From Mantis religiosa (lineage: Eukaryota; Arthropoda; Insecta; Mantodea; Mantidae), in NCBI GenBank assembly GCA_030765055.1, contig JAUKNK010000151.1, positions 528,430 to 592,429 on the forward strand: a stretch of DNA of 64,000 nt, in the 5' to 3' direction. Both the position numbers and the translations under genes were made by a program. Positions 46,430-58,492 of this stretch are shown piece by piece. Positions within the stretch are counted from its first letter, which is position 1. The number at the start of each line of letters is the position of its first letter. The notes beneath the pieces were generated by a model that had not been told where the DNA came from, made no database searches, and saw only the letters and a program-made list of their open reading frames with translations.

Positions 46430-49227
46430 TTAAAACTCTACAACCAACCTTTTAATTATTGTATATGAAGGGACAGAGGGAGGCTCATCAAAAGTGCTCG
46501 TATGTCCCATTTTAAACTCTACAACCAACCTTTTAATTATTGTATATAAAGGGGCAGAGCAGTCTCATCACTAGTACTCGTACGTCCCATTTTAACCTCT
46601 ACAACTAACCTTTTAATTATTGTATATGAAGGGGCAGAGCGAGGCTCATCACTAGTACTCGTACGTCCCATTTTAAACTCTACAACCAACCTTTTAATTA
46701 TTGTATATGAAGGGACAGAGCGAGGATCATCACTAGTACTCCTACGTCCCATTTTAAACTCTACAACCAACCTTTTAATAATTGTATATGAAGGGACAGA
46801 GTGAGGCTCATTACTAGTACTAGTTTGTCCCATTTAAAACTCTACAACCAACCTTTTAATTATTGTATATGAAGGGACAGAGGGAGGCTCATCAAAAGTG
46901 CTCGTATGTCCCATTTTAAACTCTACAACCAACCTTTTAATTATTGTATATGAAGGGGCAGAGCGAGGCTCATCACTAGTGCTCGTACGTCCCATTCAAA
47001 ACTCTACAACCAACCTTTTAATTATTGTATATGAAGGGACAGAGCGAGGCTCATCACTAGTGCTCGTACGTCCCATTCAAAACTCTACAACCAACCTTTT
47101 AATCATTGCATATGAAGGGACAGAGCGAGACTCATCACTAGTACTCGTACGTCCCATTTTAAACTCTACAACTAACCTTTTAATTATTGTATATGAAGGC
47201 ACAGAGCGAGGCTCATCACTAGTACTCGTACGCCCCATTTTAAACTCTACAACCAACCTTTTAATTATTGTATATGAAGGGACAGAGCGAGGCTCATCAC
47301 TAGTACTCGTACGTCCCATTTTAAACTCTACAACCAACCTTTTAATTATTGTATATGAAGGGACAGAGCGAGGCTCATCACTAGCACTCGTACGCCCCAT
47401 TTTAAACTCTACAACCCACCTTTTAATTATTGTATATGAAGGGACAGAGCGAGGCTCATCACTAGTGCTCGTACGTCCCATTTTAAACTCTACAACCAAC
47501 CTTTTAATTATTGTATATGAAGGGACAGAGCGAGACTCATCACTGGTACTCGTACGTCCTATTTCAAACTCTACAACCAACCCTTCAATTATTGTGTATG
47601 AAGGGACAGAGCGAGGCTCATCACTGGTACCCGTACGTCCCATTTTAAACTCTACAACCAACCTTTTAATTATTGTATATGAAGGGACAGAGCGAGGCTC
47701 ATCACTAGTACTCGTGCGTCCCATTTTAAACTCTACAACCAACCTTTTAATTATTGTATATGAAGGGACAGAGCGAGGCTCATCACTAGTACTCGTACGT
47801 CCCATTTTAAACTCTACAACCAACCTTTTAATTATTGTATATGAAGGGACAGAGCGAGGCTCATCATTAGTACTCGTACGCCCCATTTTAAACTCTACAA
47901 CCAACCTTTTAATTATTGTATATGAAGGGACAGAGCGAGGCTCATCACTAGTACTCGTACGTCCCATTTCAAACTCTACAACCAACCCTTTAATTATTGT
48001 GTATGAAGGGACAGAGCGAGGCTCATCACTAGTACCCGTACGTCCCATTTTAAACTCTACAACCAACCTTTTAATTATTGTATATGAAGGGACAGAGCGA
48101 GGCTCATCACTAGTACTCGTACGCCCCATTTTAAACTCTACAACCAACCTTTTAATTATTGTATATGAAGGGATAGAGCGAGGCTCATCACTAGTGCTCG
48201 TATGTCCCATTTTAAACTCTACAACCAACCTTTTAATCATTGTATATGAAGGGACAGAGCGAGGCCCATCGCTAGTACTCGTATGTCCCATTTTAAACTC
48301 TACAACCAACCTTTCAGTCATTGTATATGAAGGGACAGAGTGAGACTCATTACTAGTACTAGTTTGTCCCATTTTAAACTCTACAACCAACCCTTTAATT
48401 ATTGTATACGAAGGGACAGAGCGAGGCTCATCCCTAGTGCTCGTACGTCCCATTTTAAACTCTGCAACCAACCTTTTAGTCATTGTATATGAAGGGACAG
48501 AGCGAGACTCATCACTAGTACTCGTACGTCCCATTTTAAATTTTATAACCAACCTTTTAATTATTGTATATGAAGGGACAGAGTGAGGCTAGCCACTAGT
48601 GCTCGTACGTCCCATTTTAAACTCTACAACCAACCTTGTAATTATTGTATATGAAAGTACAGAGCGAGGCTCATCACTAGTACCTGTACGTCCCATTTTA
48701 AACTCTACAACCAACCTTTTAATTATTGTATATGAAGGGACAGAGCGAGGCTCATCACTAGTGCTCGTACGTCCCATTCAAAACTCTACAACCAACCTTT
48801 TAATTATTGTATATGAAGGGACAGAGCGAGGCTCATCACTAGTACTCGTACGTCCCATTTTAAACTCTACAACCAACCTTTTAACTATCGTATATGAAGG
48901 TACAGAGCGAGGCTCATCAGTAGTACTCGTACGTCCCATTTTAAACTCTACAACCAACCTTTTAATTATTGTATATGAAGGGACAGAGCGAGGCTCATCA
49001 CTAGTGCTCGTACGTTCCATTTTAAACTCTACAACCAACCTTTTAATTATTGTATATGAAGGTACAGAGCTAGGCTCATCACTACTGCTCGTACGTTCCA
49101 TTTTAAACTCTACAACCAACCTTTTAATTATTGTATATGAAGGGACAGAGCGAGGCTCATCACTAGTACTCGTACGTCCCATTTTAAACTCTACAACCAA
49201 CCTTTTGATCACTGTATATGAAGGGAC
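46228..49227 (-). repeat. 81-bp tandem array of a mariner helix-turn-helix coding segment (about 37 copies)
   Basis: The unit is 81 bp, 27 codons. On the minus strand it reads PSYTIIKRLVVEFKMGRTST then SDEPRSV. The single-copy transposase text on both sides shows its origin: before it, SPTEIKEEMDRT then (F)PSYTVIKRLVVEF; after it, DESRSGRPVEATTPE. So one 27-codon piece ending at RSG/RSV was multiplied in place. The period keeps the frame: minus-strand segments 49212-48778, 48777-48589, 48552-47077 and 46833-46537 are all in one frame, separated by single variants such as TTTTGA. A roughly 404-bp (five-unit) block near 46321 recurs near 46725. The plus-strand long frame 46898-48343 is a shadow. 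Confidence 0.95.
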
Positions 49228-49397
49228 AAAAGTCTTTCTATGTACGGTCCATTTCCTCCTTGATTTCTGTTGGCGATAAGACTTTCAAATATGTAGAAGT
49301 ATTTAGTCAAATCTCGTTTTTCCAAATCCTACATTCTTGTGGAACCTCTACACTTGTCTTGTTTAAAATTCTGTCATTCAAAAACTAAACAAGTTAT
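49228..49397 (-). pseudogene. Mariner M4 transposase, N-terminal remnant
   Basis: The minus-strand translation next to the array includes SPTEIKEEMDRT, cognate to the family N-terminal 'LSP.EIK.ELD.T' helix, followed by decayed text into the first repeat. Upstream it is bounded by the solo LTR at 49398. Confidence 0.65.
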
Positions 49398-49809
49398 TGT
49401 GACTTTGTGGGTTCGTGAAATTAAAAGTCCAGTTGCAGAAATTCCAATATACTCTTTTAGTTCCGTAGAAACATACTTTGGTCAACCCTTAATGTAACAG
49501 AATTACGTAACATACACAAATACAGTCCACAAGGTCGTTAACCGCAAACAAAGAGTTCACTTTCAGAACACAGCTGTACGAGTCCAATTCAATTCCCACT
49601 CTCACTCACTGGCGATTCGCGGCTTCTTTTATAGCTCCCATTCGCTGTCCCATAAGTTTGTGGGATGTTCTGTAAGACGGCACCAGACAAAACACGAACG
49701 TTCCAGACACTTCACTTTATCTGTTTCGGCAAGACTTTTATCTCCGCAATGCACTGTCTGCCCCTTTGTGTGCGTCGGCCGTGCTTATCGCAACAATGGG
49801 TTCGTGACA
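49398..49809 (-). mobile_element. Solo LTR inserted in mariner M4
   Basis: 412 bp. On the minus strand it begins TGTCACGAACCCATTGTTGC and ends TTTCACGAACCCACAAAGTC-ACA. It contains GGGAGCTATAAAAGAAGCC, a good TATA box (about 49628-49640), and TGAAAGTGAACTCTTTG, both shared with or close to the LTR remnant at 13925-14211. No internal genes remain, as after LTR-LTR recombination. A perfect target duplication was not seen. Confidence 0.82.
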
Positions 49810-49880
49810 ATATTGACCTGTAACTATGGATACGACGCTATCCGTCACACCGGCGCAGTGGTGCCATCTGTATGTGAGGT

Positions 49881-49904
49881 TCGGAACTTATCAGCTGACC
49901 CTTG
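49881..49904 (-). repeat. Right terminal inverted repeat of mariner M4
   Basis: Followed by TA at 49905-49906. Partner of 45400-45423. Confidence 0.75.
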
Positions 49905-49906
49905 TA

Positions 49907-50935
49907 TAACAGATTGTTTTTAAACTTTTCGAAATTTTGGCCAAGTTTCACCTTAAGGGATCGCTCATGTGCTCGTATGATATTTGAAAGAACGTTATCC
50001 TTCATTGTGCATACAATGGCGAAGCAGTCATTTTGAACTCGAATTGTGGCAGTGTTTAACTTGTTTTCAGTGCGCTTCCACGTGTTAAACATAACAGAAA
50101 TATAACACAGTAAAAGTACTCTCAGATAAGATGTGAACGGTGTGAAGATTCATAATTTTATTATAATATTTATTTCTTCTATACTTACTGTATAAAAAAA
50201 GTTTGAATAAACCTAAAACACGCCACTTCAGAGGTATCCTTCTTTATTTCTTTGAATTTTCCAATAATTTTCTCAAATTGGAAGACGTTACTCATTTTTT
50301 TCGTCTTGTACACGCATAGAGAAAGGAATTTCGAAGACTTAACATACTGATTCAAACTTAAAAGATCGAACTATCTCTTAAGTGTATTTGAAAATACTTT
50401 TTTCAGAGTGAAACTCGATGATTACACACTTCAGATGTTTTAGTTAAAAGCATTTGTTAAAACTCATACACTGCAATAATAATAATATTAACAATAATGG
50501 TTTAACTTCGTTTTATTTTTCTTCAGACGTATCCCAGTGCCTGCTAGCGATAACAAAAGGAAGTAGAAAAGGGGTTCCCGTGGGAAACAGCAAGGAAACA
50601 GGATGTGCCCTGCTCACAGGAGGAACTTGACATTTTATTGTGACGTGCAAACTGATTTATCCCTTTCTCCATACAGATCCTATTATTTTTCCGTAGACAT
50701 ACGTTGATATAAAATCGATCCCGCTACAATTTAAGGAGAGATTTACTCTCCCATTCTGGGGACGCCAAAAGGGAGGGCAAAAAAGGAACACATATATTTA
50801 CACGTTATCGCCAACATCTCACAGTTGTAAAGCGGAAAGCAAAGGAGTAAACATTATAAAAGTAGTACAAACTGTCCTTACAAACACCTCATGTTTGTGA
50901 GATAAACATTATCTTATTGACTAGGTTTGTTGTAG
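49907..50935. other. AT-rich spacer, no gene recognised
   Basis: No supported frame or repeat. Confidence 0.45.
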
Positions 50936-52262
50936 TTGGAAGGGTATATGGTAATACAGTAGACTTTAAGTGACAGTCAAATGCTTTAAAACTGGTTGCT
51001 ATGGTGATTGGTTTGAAATTACGTAATCTTTGTATGGCCAAGAGATGAAAAATGAAGGCAAACGATATATGGGAATACCATAGGCTTTAAGTGATAGTCA
51101 AATGTTTTAAAACTGGTTGCTATGATGATTGGTTTGAAATTCCTTAATCTTTGTATGACCAAGAGATGGTAAATGAAGGCACAACGAAATATGGGAATAG
51201 AGTAGACTTAAGTCACAGTCAAATGTTTTAAAACTGGTTGCTATGGTGATGATTGGTTTGAAATTCCTTAATCTTTGTATGGCCAAGAGATGGTAAATGA
51301 AGGCACAACGATATATGGGAATACAGTAGACTTAAGTCACAGTCAAATGTTTTAAAACTGGTTGCTATGGTGATGATTGGTTTGAAATTCCTTAATCTTT
51401 GTATGACCAAGAGATGGTAAATGAAGGCACAACGATATATGGGAATACAGTAGACTTAAGTCACAGTCAAATGTTTTAAAACTGGTTGCTATGGTGATGA
51501 TTGGTTTGAAATTCCTTAATCTTTGTATGACCAAGAGATGGTAAATGAAGGCACAACGAAATATGGTAACACAGTAGACTTAAGTCACAGTCAAATGTTT
51601 TAAAACTGGTTGCTATGGTGATGATTGGTTTGAAATTCCTTAATCTTTGTATGACCAAGAGATGGTAAATGAAGGCACAACGAAATATGGTAACACAGTA
51701 GACTTAAGTCACAGTCAAATGTTTTAAAACTGGTTGCTATGGTGATGATTGGTTTGAAATTCCTTAATCTTTGTATGACCAAGAGATGGTAAATGAAGGC
51801 ACAACGATATATGGGAATACAGTAGACTTAAGTCACAGTCAAATGTTTTAAAACTGGTTGCTATGGTGATGATTGGTTTGAAATTCCTTAATCTTTGTAT
51901 GACCAAGAGATGAAAAATGAAGGCACGACGAAATATGGGAATACAGTAGACTTTAAGTGATAGTCAAATGCTTTAAAACTGGTTGGTGTGGTGATTGGTT
52001 TGAAATTCCGTTCTCTTTGCAAGGCCAAGAGATGAAAAATGAAGGAAGAACGAAATATGGGAATACAGTAGACTTTAAGTGATAGTCAAATATTTTAAAA
52101 CTGGTTGCTCTGGTGATTGCATTAAAATTCCGTTCTCTTTGTATATCCAAGAGATTAAAAACTGTATACAAGGGAATATAGAAGTACAGTAGACTTTAAG
52201 TGATAGTCAAATGTTTTAAAAATGTTGATATGGTGATTGGTTTGAAATCCCGTTCTCCTTGT
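50936..52262 (+). repeat. 124-bp tandem array
   Basis: About ten to eleven units of 119-126 bp. The middle six are nearly identical with a strict 124-bp step. The unit includes CAAATGTTTTAAAACTGGTT, GCTATGGTGATGATTGGTTT, GAAATTCCTTAATCTTTGTA and CCAAGAGATGGTAAATGAAG. The outer units are more diverged and lack the extra GAT of the central ones. Single diverged copies occur at 33480, 37895, 45112 and 53370, so the array grew from a dispersed repeat. The repeated 60-codon frames on the minus strand are artefacts. Confidence 0.95.
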
Positions 52263-52802
52263 ATGCACAAGACATAGGCGACATGAATGATGATTTTTTT
52301 TCTTTGAGAAACGTCTTAAGTAATTGAAAATTCAGAAAAATAACAAGAAATATCCTAAGCAGAGCTTCATTCCATAAAAAATAAATTTTACATAAACTGT
52401 TTACCTCAACGAGCCTTATTTTTATGCAGTAAATTTTGTCTCTTTCTTTGCCGGTATAAAAGTGATCCAAATTGAAGGAGACATCTGAAGGCATTCCTAC
52501 GGAGATCATTTGGCATTTTAATTAAAGCCATTAGAGTCGCTTACAAGGAAATAAAAGTTACTGAAAACAGTCTCATGTAAAGGTTAATCTGGAGTGAAAA
52601 TTTCGTACAAAATGTTCCTGTCCCATCCTTCCAAGTTTCCGAAGGTAAATATCTACTACTTCCCAGGAAAAGAAGGCAAGCTGGAGGAATGTGTGGCGTA
52701 ATCTCTTTTGTTTTCCCAACGGTGTTCATGCTCACCTTCCCCGTATGACAAGCATGAACGGTTCCTTTAAAATACACAAGTGTTGTCATATAACTCACCC
52801 AT
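52263..52802. other. Spacer, no gene recognised
   Basis: No supported feature. Confidence 0.4.
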
Positions 52803-53155
52803 ACATAATACCTATCGCTGCATTAACTGCAACAAATATTAGATCTGGCAACATAGGTGACTCATATGTACTCTCATACACACATTTCATAATAAACAGA
52901 TCCAGTGCCAGAGCAGATAAACAGTTCAGGCTCCTCTACCCTTCATACCCCGCTTGTCTTCTTGTCGTGGGCATACAGTACTTACCACTGCATTTACTGC
53001 AACAAACATTATAGATCTGGCAGCATGGGTGACTCATATGTACTCTCATATATTCATTTCGTAGTAAACAGATCCACTACCGGAGCAGATAAACAGTTGA
53101 AGCTCCTCTGTCCTTCATTGCCCTCTAGCCTTCTTATCCTGGGCATACAGTAATT
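52803..53155 (+). repeat. 170-bp tandem duplication, two copies
   Basis: Copy one starts at GCATTAACTGCAACAAATAT (52820) and copy two at GCATTTACTGCAACAAACAT (52990). Both contain GGTGACTCATATGTACTCTC, GCAGATAAACAGTT and GGGCATACAGTA. They are moderately diverged, so the duplication is old. No coding evidence. Confidence 0.88.
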
Positions 53156-53369
53156 CACAGACCTTTTGTTTTTGAGTTATACTGTTGGAAGACACACACA
53201 CAGACCTATACCAAATAATGGATGACACATCCCGTGATGTTCACTCAAAACGAACCTCTGACTTCCTTAACCTCCGCGCGACAGTCCTCCAATTTCTAGA
53301 AACAATGCATGGTAGTGGAAAAATTCTCACTTTTTATCTCTTGGCTGTGCTAATAAAGCTGAATTTGAA

Positions 53370-53445
53370 AGGCATCACCATAGCAACGAGCTGTTAAAAC
53401 ATTTGACTATCACTTAAAGTCCACTGTATCCCCATATTGCCTTTA
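53370..53445 (-). repeat. Dispersed copy of the 124-bp repeat family
   Basis: Reversed unit: GGCATCACCATAGCAACGAG, AACATTTGACTATCACTTAA, AGTCCACTGTA. It lies about 1.1 kb from the array in inverse orientation. Confidence 0.78.
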
Positions 53446-54312
53446 ATTACAAGAAAAGTAGCAGTAAAGTAATCTGTATATTGAAATATTGTCACATTTA
53501 CGCTTGAGTAATTCTTGGAATATTACAAAATTTAGAACTTTATTATTTAATGCTTATTTCCTATGTGTTGATTCTCTTGCACATTTTAAAGTCCTAATTT
53601 CTGCTCACTCGTGAGAACTAGATAGTGTGAGATCTTACGTGACCTAACTTCCTGTTGTCTCAGGCCGATTAAGCGCAGCTGACGCAGGGCTGAATTGCAT
53701 TTAGGATGTTCTAAGAACAGTGAAAATGCTTACATTTGCTTGAGAAACGTTCAGGTAGCTTTTGGCGTGGGACTGTCGATTTGGCACTAGTGTCGCCATG
53801 TTGGGGAAACAGTATTTAACGGCAGCCGCGGGTCTTCTGGGGGAGGCGCTTAATCTCAGAAAGCAGGATGGTCATGTCGCCCACCAGCGGAGGCTCATCT
53901 ACACGCATCCTGGATCCAGACAACCATACTCCTAAAGGGATTTGCATAATTATGTTATTGCTGTTACCATTTCGCCACTTAACTCTTCAAGACTTTGGGA
54001 GTATCTTGTACTTCAACATTAATAATTAGAGTTTAGTGAATTGCCATAAAGTGGGGCTGTGCTCAACACCGGAGCATTGTAACCTCACAAGTGCTCGTCT
54101 TTTCATCTCCGCTCTTTTCACTGAAATCCGCGATGGTAAGAGTGAACTGGTTCCTCTTCATTGTGGCGATGTATAGAACGATTTGGATAGCTACATACTT
54201 TTGTTTCGTCAAGCCTTAAAATGACCCACGAATTAAATTTCCATCGTCACATTCCAACTCAATACCGAAACTTTCATGTGAAACTGAACCCCTCTATTTT
54301 TAAATTAATTTA
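53446..54312. other. Spacer, no gene recognised
   Basis: No supported frame or repeat. Confidence 0.45.
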
Positions 54313-55083
54313 GCTCCTCCAACGAATTCATATCGGACGATGAATGAAAAAATACTCAGATTAGTACAGGGTACTTAGGACTACATTACCAGAGATTCAT
54401 CTTTCAGGATAAGAGAAAACCTCCAACGTTAAGTCATATCGGACGATGAATGAAATGATGTTCAAATAAGTACAGAGTACATAGAGCTTAGAGTTACCAG
54501 ATATTCATCTTTCAGGATAAGGTAAAACCTCCAACGTTAAGTCATATCGGACGATGAATGAAATGATGTTCAAATGAGTACAGGATACACAGAGCTTAGA
54601 GTTACCAGACATTTATCTTTCAGGATAAGACAAAACCTCCAACGTTAAGTCATCTCGGACGATGAATGAAATGATGTTCATATGAGTACAGGATACACAG
54701 AGCTTAGAGTTACCAGACATTCATCTTTCAGGATAAGAGAAAACCTCCAACGTTAAGTCATATCGGACGATGAATGAAATGATGTTCAAATGAGTACAGG
54801 GTACATAGAGCTTAGAGTTACCCGACATTTATTTTTCAGGATAAGAGAAAACCTCCAACGTTAAGTCATATCGGACGATGAATGAAATGACGTTCAGATG
54901 AGTACAGGGTACATAGAGCTTAGATATACCAGACATTCCTCTTTCAGGATAAGGGAAAACCTCAAATGTTAAGTCATATCGGACGATGAATGAAATGATG
55001 TTCAAATGAGTACAGGGTACATAGAACTTAGAGGTACCAGACATTCATGAGTCAGGATAAGAGAAAACTCCAACGTTAAGATT
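54313..55083 (-). repeat. 108-bp satellite array G, minus strand
   Basis: About seven units starting from a SINE-1 3' end (GCTCCTCCAACGAATTC) at the left. The right edge breaks off abruptly at AACTCCAACGTTAAG (about 55080) without a SINE head. The array is therefore truncated. Confidence 0.94.
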
Positions 55084-56177
55084 CGTCGATTTGAACGACG
55101 TGACCGGGACTGCCAATTCTCCCCCTTGCAGTATACTTGGTGTCATTTGACATCATGCACACTTCGCGGCAGTAGCCGAACCAGTCCAATACAGTCCGCG
55201 AACTCATACATTTAGTCTGCTAGATAGTGTAATTTCGGGACAAGCAAGACTGTTGGCAGCTTTGCTTTTAGTGGAGAAACAAGCATAGTTTGGCTGCACT
55301 GAATTCTTCAATATGGCTACATTACGCAGTAAGTAAATAAACAATTAATAACGTGATAAGAATGCTCTCCAAGACGAAATTGCATAAAAAGTAAAAATAT
55401 TATATTAAAAATGATGGTTGTATATAAAAACATCAAAAGGTGTGAAGGAAGTGTTAAAAAATACTCCCCTTCGCCTATTAGAAAGAAGAGCCAATGCTCC
55501 ATATGAAACTCGGTCCATTGTTGGGAGAACCTCCTGAAAATCTTGAAGGTTGTGCCGCTGTAAAGTACGTCATTCGACCCCGAGATTTGAGATTTTTGTG
55601 GTTGCGTTAAGGGACGATGCTCTGCTAAATTTGTATTCCTCCGCGTGAACCACTGGTTTTATGAAACACTCAGATTTAATTAAATAACGTTCCTCTCTTT
55701 AATTAGAACATTTTGGACCGGTGTTTACAAAGAAATATAGGCCGTGAAAAAGGGTTATGACTTAGATACTCCTTATACATTTGCTGGATATAAAAGTTGC
55801 CATGAAAACTGAGTGATGTTCAGGCTAAAAAGTTGAAGGTACCAAAAACAGTTTCGCATCAAATAATAGTGAGAGGCAACGTGATCTACCTAGATCTACT
55901 GCAGATAACACCATATTATAATTAATTTTTCGCCATTTATTGGGTCCGCTGATGACCTTAAGTTCATATAAGAAAAATCCTCATATTGTCATCGTTATTT
56001 ATTTGGAATAAATACTAAAACCGTGATTATAGGTTACACCTAAAAGTTTTGTAAGATCCAAACTGGAATCTGCTCACCGCACTATAAATATCATATAGCA
56101 CGAATTGCAAAGTACAGAATAAGCTTTTAAAAATGCTGTATTATAAACAGTTCATGATATATCCTAATTACATGAAG
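55084..56177. other. AT-rich spacer, no gene recognised
   Basis: No supported frame or repeat. Confidence 0.45.
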
Positions 56178-56410
56178 TACCAGGGGGACCCAAAAGAAAC
56201 CGGACTCCGAGGGCGCTGCCACTCGTAGACATAGTGCAGGTTTCTCACGCTAGATGGTGTTAGTAGAGCCCTTCATGAAACAGCTGTGCAGACGGTGTCA
56301 GTGTAGAGCTGAACGTGCAAGTGTGCTATTGTGTTTCTCTGACTGTTGGCGGGTTACCTCTGCGAAGTCGTTATGGCAACTTTAAAAGAACAAATAATGT
56401 GTGTGCAATT

Positions 56411-57790
56411 TTGCTAACCTACGCCGAAGCCCTCTACTCTTCTCCAGCCGCAGGTCCTACGCTGCTCCCAACAAAGGAGCCCTACGCAGTCTACACTCCA
56501 GAACACGCCGCACCGCACTCGGCAGTTATCCGCGGGGTCCCACGAGATCTCCCGATCCGCTACATACTCGTCGCCGCTCAACAGCTCTGGCCCTCTACTC
56601 TGAAGACCACCAGAACAACCATGCGCCATGTGCCTTCTAAACTTGTCCGGCTACAGCTCGCCGACATAGCCGACTACGAGGCTGCTTTGAGGACGGGCCT
56701 CCCCTTGTTAGGGCAGTATCTCAGAATCGAGGCTAGCAGAGCATTACGTCACCACACATGTCGACGCTGCTGTGGCTACGGACACGACGCCTCAACGTGC
56801 AACGCTCCACCTCGGTGCCACTATTGCGGTGCCTCAGCACTGACATCCGAATGCACGCGCCACGACCTTCGCCGCCGCCGACGCTACTGTGCCACCTGCG
56901 ATGGCCTTGGCCACTACACAGGTCAGGCACAGTGCCCGCTCAACCCGAACAACAGGCGCAGAACCACCACACCAGCAGCTCCTGTCACGGGCCATTCCTC
57001 ACCACCTACGCCAGCCTTCTCCGAGGAACTCAGGACTGCTTCAACTAAGATCCAAACCGAACTTCATAACACAAACAACCGCCTGGCTGCCCTGGAGACG
57101 CAACTCGCCTCGGCCGCCACGACCATCCAGTCGACCTCCACGGACACAGCACCTGACACCGCAGAGATAATCACACAGCTCGAGGAGACCATCATAGAGG
57201 CGACAGCAAAGAGCTTCCACACCTTCCTGACCTTCACATCGGAACTCGCAAAATTCTCCGCCCGCCTGGATCGAATGGAGGATCTCATCAACAAACTTTC
57301 AGAAGCAGAACACAAGTACCATAACCTAGAGCCACTCATCAAGCAAACACACCAATCTGCCACCATGGACATCCCATCTACACTTCAGACCTTAGCCAAC
57401 AGACTAGACAACAGCAAGATCGACCTGCACAGGATCGTTCGAACACTCCAAGCCCACCACGACTCATACGACCACAAACACACCATTGGCGAACAAATCA
57501 GAGCTATGAACCTAACAGTTAACCCATACTTGGGCCATCTACGCCGACTGAACACTTAGTACCGAGCACACCTCGACAAAATCCACCCTGACTCCCCAGT
57601 TTGGCTTCCAGGGCGCAAGCCATGCCTGCCATCCTGACCTTATACTTACGCCAAGCAGCAAGATAGGTGCTGCTAGAAATATACGATAATTACCAGAGTG
57701 CTTATCGCGGGATCTGCATAAACCTACCCACACTTTCCCTCACCTAACCCCGCTTCCACATAAGAAGCGATGATCCTTGTTTTTGTTTCA
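56411..57790 (+). pseudogene. Jockey-clade LINE ORF1 (gag-like) fragment with CCHC knuckles
   Basis: Open from within mariner sequence (56315) to 57559; the gag-like part starts near 56411. It shows HSAVIRGVPRDLPIRYI and KLVRLQLADIADYEAALRTG (the region before the knuckles common in Jockey ORF1). The cysteine motifs are CRRCCGYGHDASTC (C-X2-C-X4-H-X4-C), CHYCGASALTSEC and CATCDGLGHYTGQAQC. The C-terminal half is helical and coiled-coil-like (LEETIIEATAKSFHTFLTFT, FSARLDRMEDLINKLSEAEH). ORF1 proteins bind element RNA. No ORF2 follows; about 230 bp of noncoding sequence leads back into mariner text. Its family relation to the ORF1-less copy at 19361-22427 is unknown. Confidence 0.83.
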
Positions 57791-58492
57791 AAAGATCAAC
57801 GAGGATCGTCACTCAACGATCGACCAAATTTCAGCAGCGACAGGAGCACAAAACCATCTGCATGAATGTGTGTCAGGACTTGAAAACAGAGATTGCACGT
57901 GATCCAAACTTCTTGAACAAAGTCATTACAGGGGATGAGAGTTGGTGTTACGGGTATGACCGAGAAACCAAGCAAGCGTCAAGCCAGTGGAGGACTCCCA
58001 GCTCTCCCAGACCAAAAGTAAGCAAGGCAAGTGAGGTCAAATGTGAAGACGATGATCATTATCTTTTTTGATGTTCGTGGAATTGTGCATCGGGAATTCG
58101 TACCCCCTGGCCAGACTGTTAACCAGCACTTTTACTTGGATGTTTTAAGGCGTCTGCGAGAGGATGTGAGGAGGAAACGCCTGGAACTTTGGCGATCAGG
58201 TGACTGGTTTCTGCATCATGACAATACTCCAGCACACACGGCCTTACGAGTGACCCACTATTTTGCATCTCAGAGGTGGTCTGCCGTTCCCCACGCTCCG
58301 TATTCGCCGGACCTAGCCCCGTGCGACTTTTTCCTATTTCCACGAATGAACAAACCGCTAAATGGGGAGCGTAATGACGACGTGGAGGCGGTAAAAACAG
58401 CTCCGCAAAGGGCACTGGACAATATCAAACTTGAAGAGTTGCAAACATGCTTCCAACAGTGGGAAAAGAGACTTGACAAGTGCATCGCATGA
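57791..58492 (+). pseudogene. Mariner M5 transposase, middle and catalytic part
   Basis: The text resumes with DQRGSSLNDRPNFSS-like sequence, a frame change, then MNVCQDLKTEIARDPNFLNK, VITGDESWCYGYDRETKQ (first Asp), a frame change near 58050, FFDVRGIVHREFVPPGQTVN, WFLHHDNTPAHTALRVT (second Asp), YSPDLAPCDFFLFPRM (third Asp, 34 residues later) and the C terminus to TGA at 58490. Catalytic residues are conserved but the gene is split by an insertion, a deletion and frameshifts. Confidence 0.88.

Larger units (their letters stand above)
45400..49904 (-). mobile_element. Mariner M4 (family c), enlarged by an internal 81-bp tandem array and a solo LTR
   Basis: The right end, read outward-in on the minus strand, is CAAGGGTCAGCTGATAAGTT (49904 inward). 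The left end is CGGGGATCGACTAATAAATC. They match at 16 of 24 positions with only transitions differing. TA flanks both sides (45398-45399 and 49905-49906). Between them lie, in mariner order, a degraded N-terminal region, about 37 copies of an 81-bp coding segment, the rest of the transposase, and an inserted solo LTR near the 5' end. Removing the array and LTR would leave about 1.2 kb, a normal mariner length. Confidence 0.85.

Noticed and set aside
46898..48343. 481-codon plus-strand open frame with a 27-residue repeat
   Set aside because: It is the antisense shadow of the mariner-derived 81-bp array. The minus-strand reading is continuous with recognisable transposase text on both sides, so that is the true sense.
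51228..51906. Five identical 60-codon minus-strand frames
   Set aside because: They repeat at exactly 124 bp and belong to the tandem array; no start context or homology supports a gene.
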